A DNA stretch of 8,006 nt. Origin: Bacteriovoracaceae bacterium UBA2428. Lineage in GTDB: Bacteria; Bdellovibrionota; UBA2428. The notes under the pieces are model-generated. The model was not told the DNA's origin, made no database searches, and was given only the letters and a program-made list of their open reading frames with translations. The translations under genes and the position numbers were made by a program. Numbering within the stretch: the stretch's first letter is position 1; each line of letters begins with the position of its first letter. The DNA is taken from assembly GCA_002343545.1 (NCBI GenBank), contig DDRA01000166.1:46633-54638 (forward strand). Reading direction: 5' to 3'. Of this stretch, positions 7,634-8,006 are shown one piece after another.

Positions 7634-8006
7634 GCCTTCTTCTCCTTACGCGGACGGCCCAAAACGACCACGCCGACCACGGCGGAGAGAATCATGAGGC
7701 CGGTGACTTGGTACGGAAGCATGTACTTCGAAAGGAAACGGAGCGAAACAGCTTTGGCCGTCTCGGCTTCGCCGGCGACGTTCGCCGCGCCGTGCAGCCC
7801 CGGCAGCACGCTCATCCCGAGCGCCACGAGAAAACCAGCGCCCGCGACGACCGCGAGAACCTTGCCGAGCGAGGAGCCCGGAATGTTCACGGGGAACGGT
7901 TTGAGGTCCAAAAGCATGACCACGAACACGAAAAGCACTGAGATCGCGCCCGCGTAGATGAGGATCTGCACGGCTCCGATGAAGTAGGCGCCAAACCCGC
8001 AGTAAA
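7630..8006 (-). CDS. nuoJ: NADH-quinone oxidoreductase subunit J, 5' end outside window
   Basis: The frame is open from the window edge to a TGA at 7632-7630, giving 124 C-terminal residues. E. coli NuoJ is about 184 residues, so roughly a third, including the first helices, is missing. The visible part begins inside the protein: GAYFIGAVQILIYAGAISVL, followed by FVFVVMLL, is the TM2-TM3 signature of NuoJ, with the conserved Tyr (corresponding to E. coli Tyr59) and the glycines of the helix that bears a pi-bulge in known complex I structures. A further helix, then AKAVSLRFLSKYMLP and a last helix ending VVVLGRPRKEKKA complete the family pattern. A GTG at 7971 encodes the Val of AVQIL and is an internal codon, not a start. 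Gln replaces the Glu common in the last helix (…LPYQ… rather than …LPFE…). Identity is secure. Confidence 0.96.
   Translation of the reverse strand, partial: YCGFGAYFIGAVQILIYAGAISVLFVFVVMLLDLKPFPVNIPGSSLGKVLAVVAGAGFLVALGMSVLPGLHGAANVAGEAETAKAVSLRFLSKYMLPYQVTGLMILSAVVGVVVLGRPRKEKKA
7642..7648 (-). promoter_or_regulatory. Ribosome binding site of nuoK
   Basis: TAAGGAG on the minus strand, 8 bases upstream of the nuoK ATG, lies within the last codons of nuoJ. It is a strong Shine-Dalgarno match and supports the ATGA-overlap start at 7633. Confidence 0.85.

Noticed and set aside
7630..7971. nuoJ starting at GTG 7971 as a complete 113-residue protein
   Set aside because: The frame continues upstream to the window edge with conserved NuoJ residues (GAYFIGA), so the GTG is an internal Val codon and the gene is cut by the window.

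Overview
This is a GC-rich bacterial window with every supported gene on the minus strand. It covers the distal, membrane-arm end of a respiratory complex I (NADH:quinone oxidoreductase, nuo) operon plus one further long gene. Reading from the high-coordinate end: nuoJ (5' end outside the window), nuoK, nuoL, nuoM, nuoN, then a large gene for a membrane-anchored TPR protein whose 3' end lies beyond base 1. There is no non-coding stretch longer than about 10 bases. I see no RNA gene, mobile element, CRISPR array, internal promoter or terminator.

The J-K-L-M-N order and the retained key residues indicate an ordinary 14-subunit-type bacterial complex I. NuoL, NuoM and NuoN are the three antiporter-like proton-pumping subunits. 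NuoK and NuoJ help build the fourth proton path and the link to the quinone-binding region. NuoL, NuoM, NuoN and NuoK all keep the membrane-embedded Glu/Lys/His residues known to matter for pumping. The proteins suggest a Gram-negative aerobe or facultative respirer. The downstream protein (GYF_2-like domain, Pro/Ala linker, one membrane helix, TPRs) recalls architectures of myxobacterial or Bdellovibrio-like lineages, but I cannot assign a phylum from the sequence alone.

The genes are packed for translational coupling. Three junctions (J/K, L/M, N/TPR) are 4-base ATGA overlaps. The other two (K/L and M/N) are gaps of 7-8 bases with the Shine-Dalgarno sequence overlapping the upstream stop codon. 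nuoL starts with GTG just after an extended Shine-Dalgarno match.

The least ordinary part is the last gene: 824 codons open to the window edge, starting inside the nuoN stop codon. It encodes an N-terminal GYF_2-like domain, a long low-complexity Pro/Ala/Ser linker holding a DERTQIV motif, one transmembrane helix and a large helical/TPR region. Its tight coupling to nuoN is the main point worth following up; its function is unknown.
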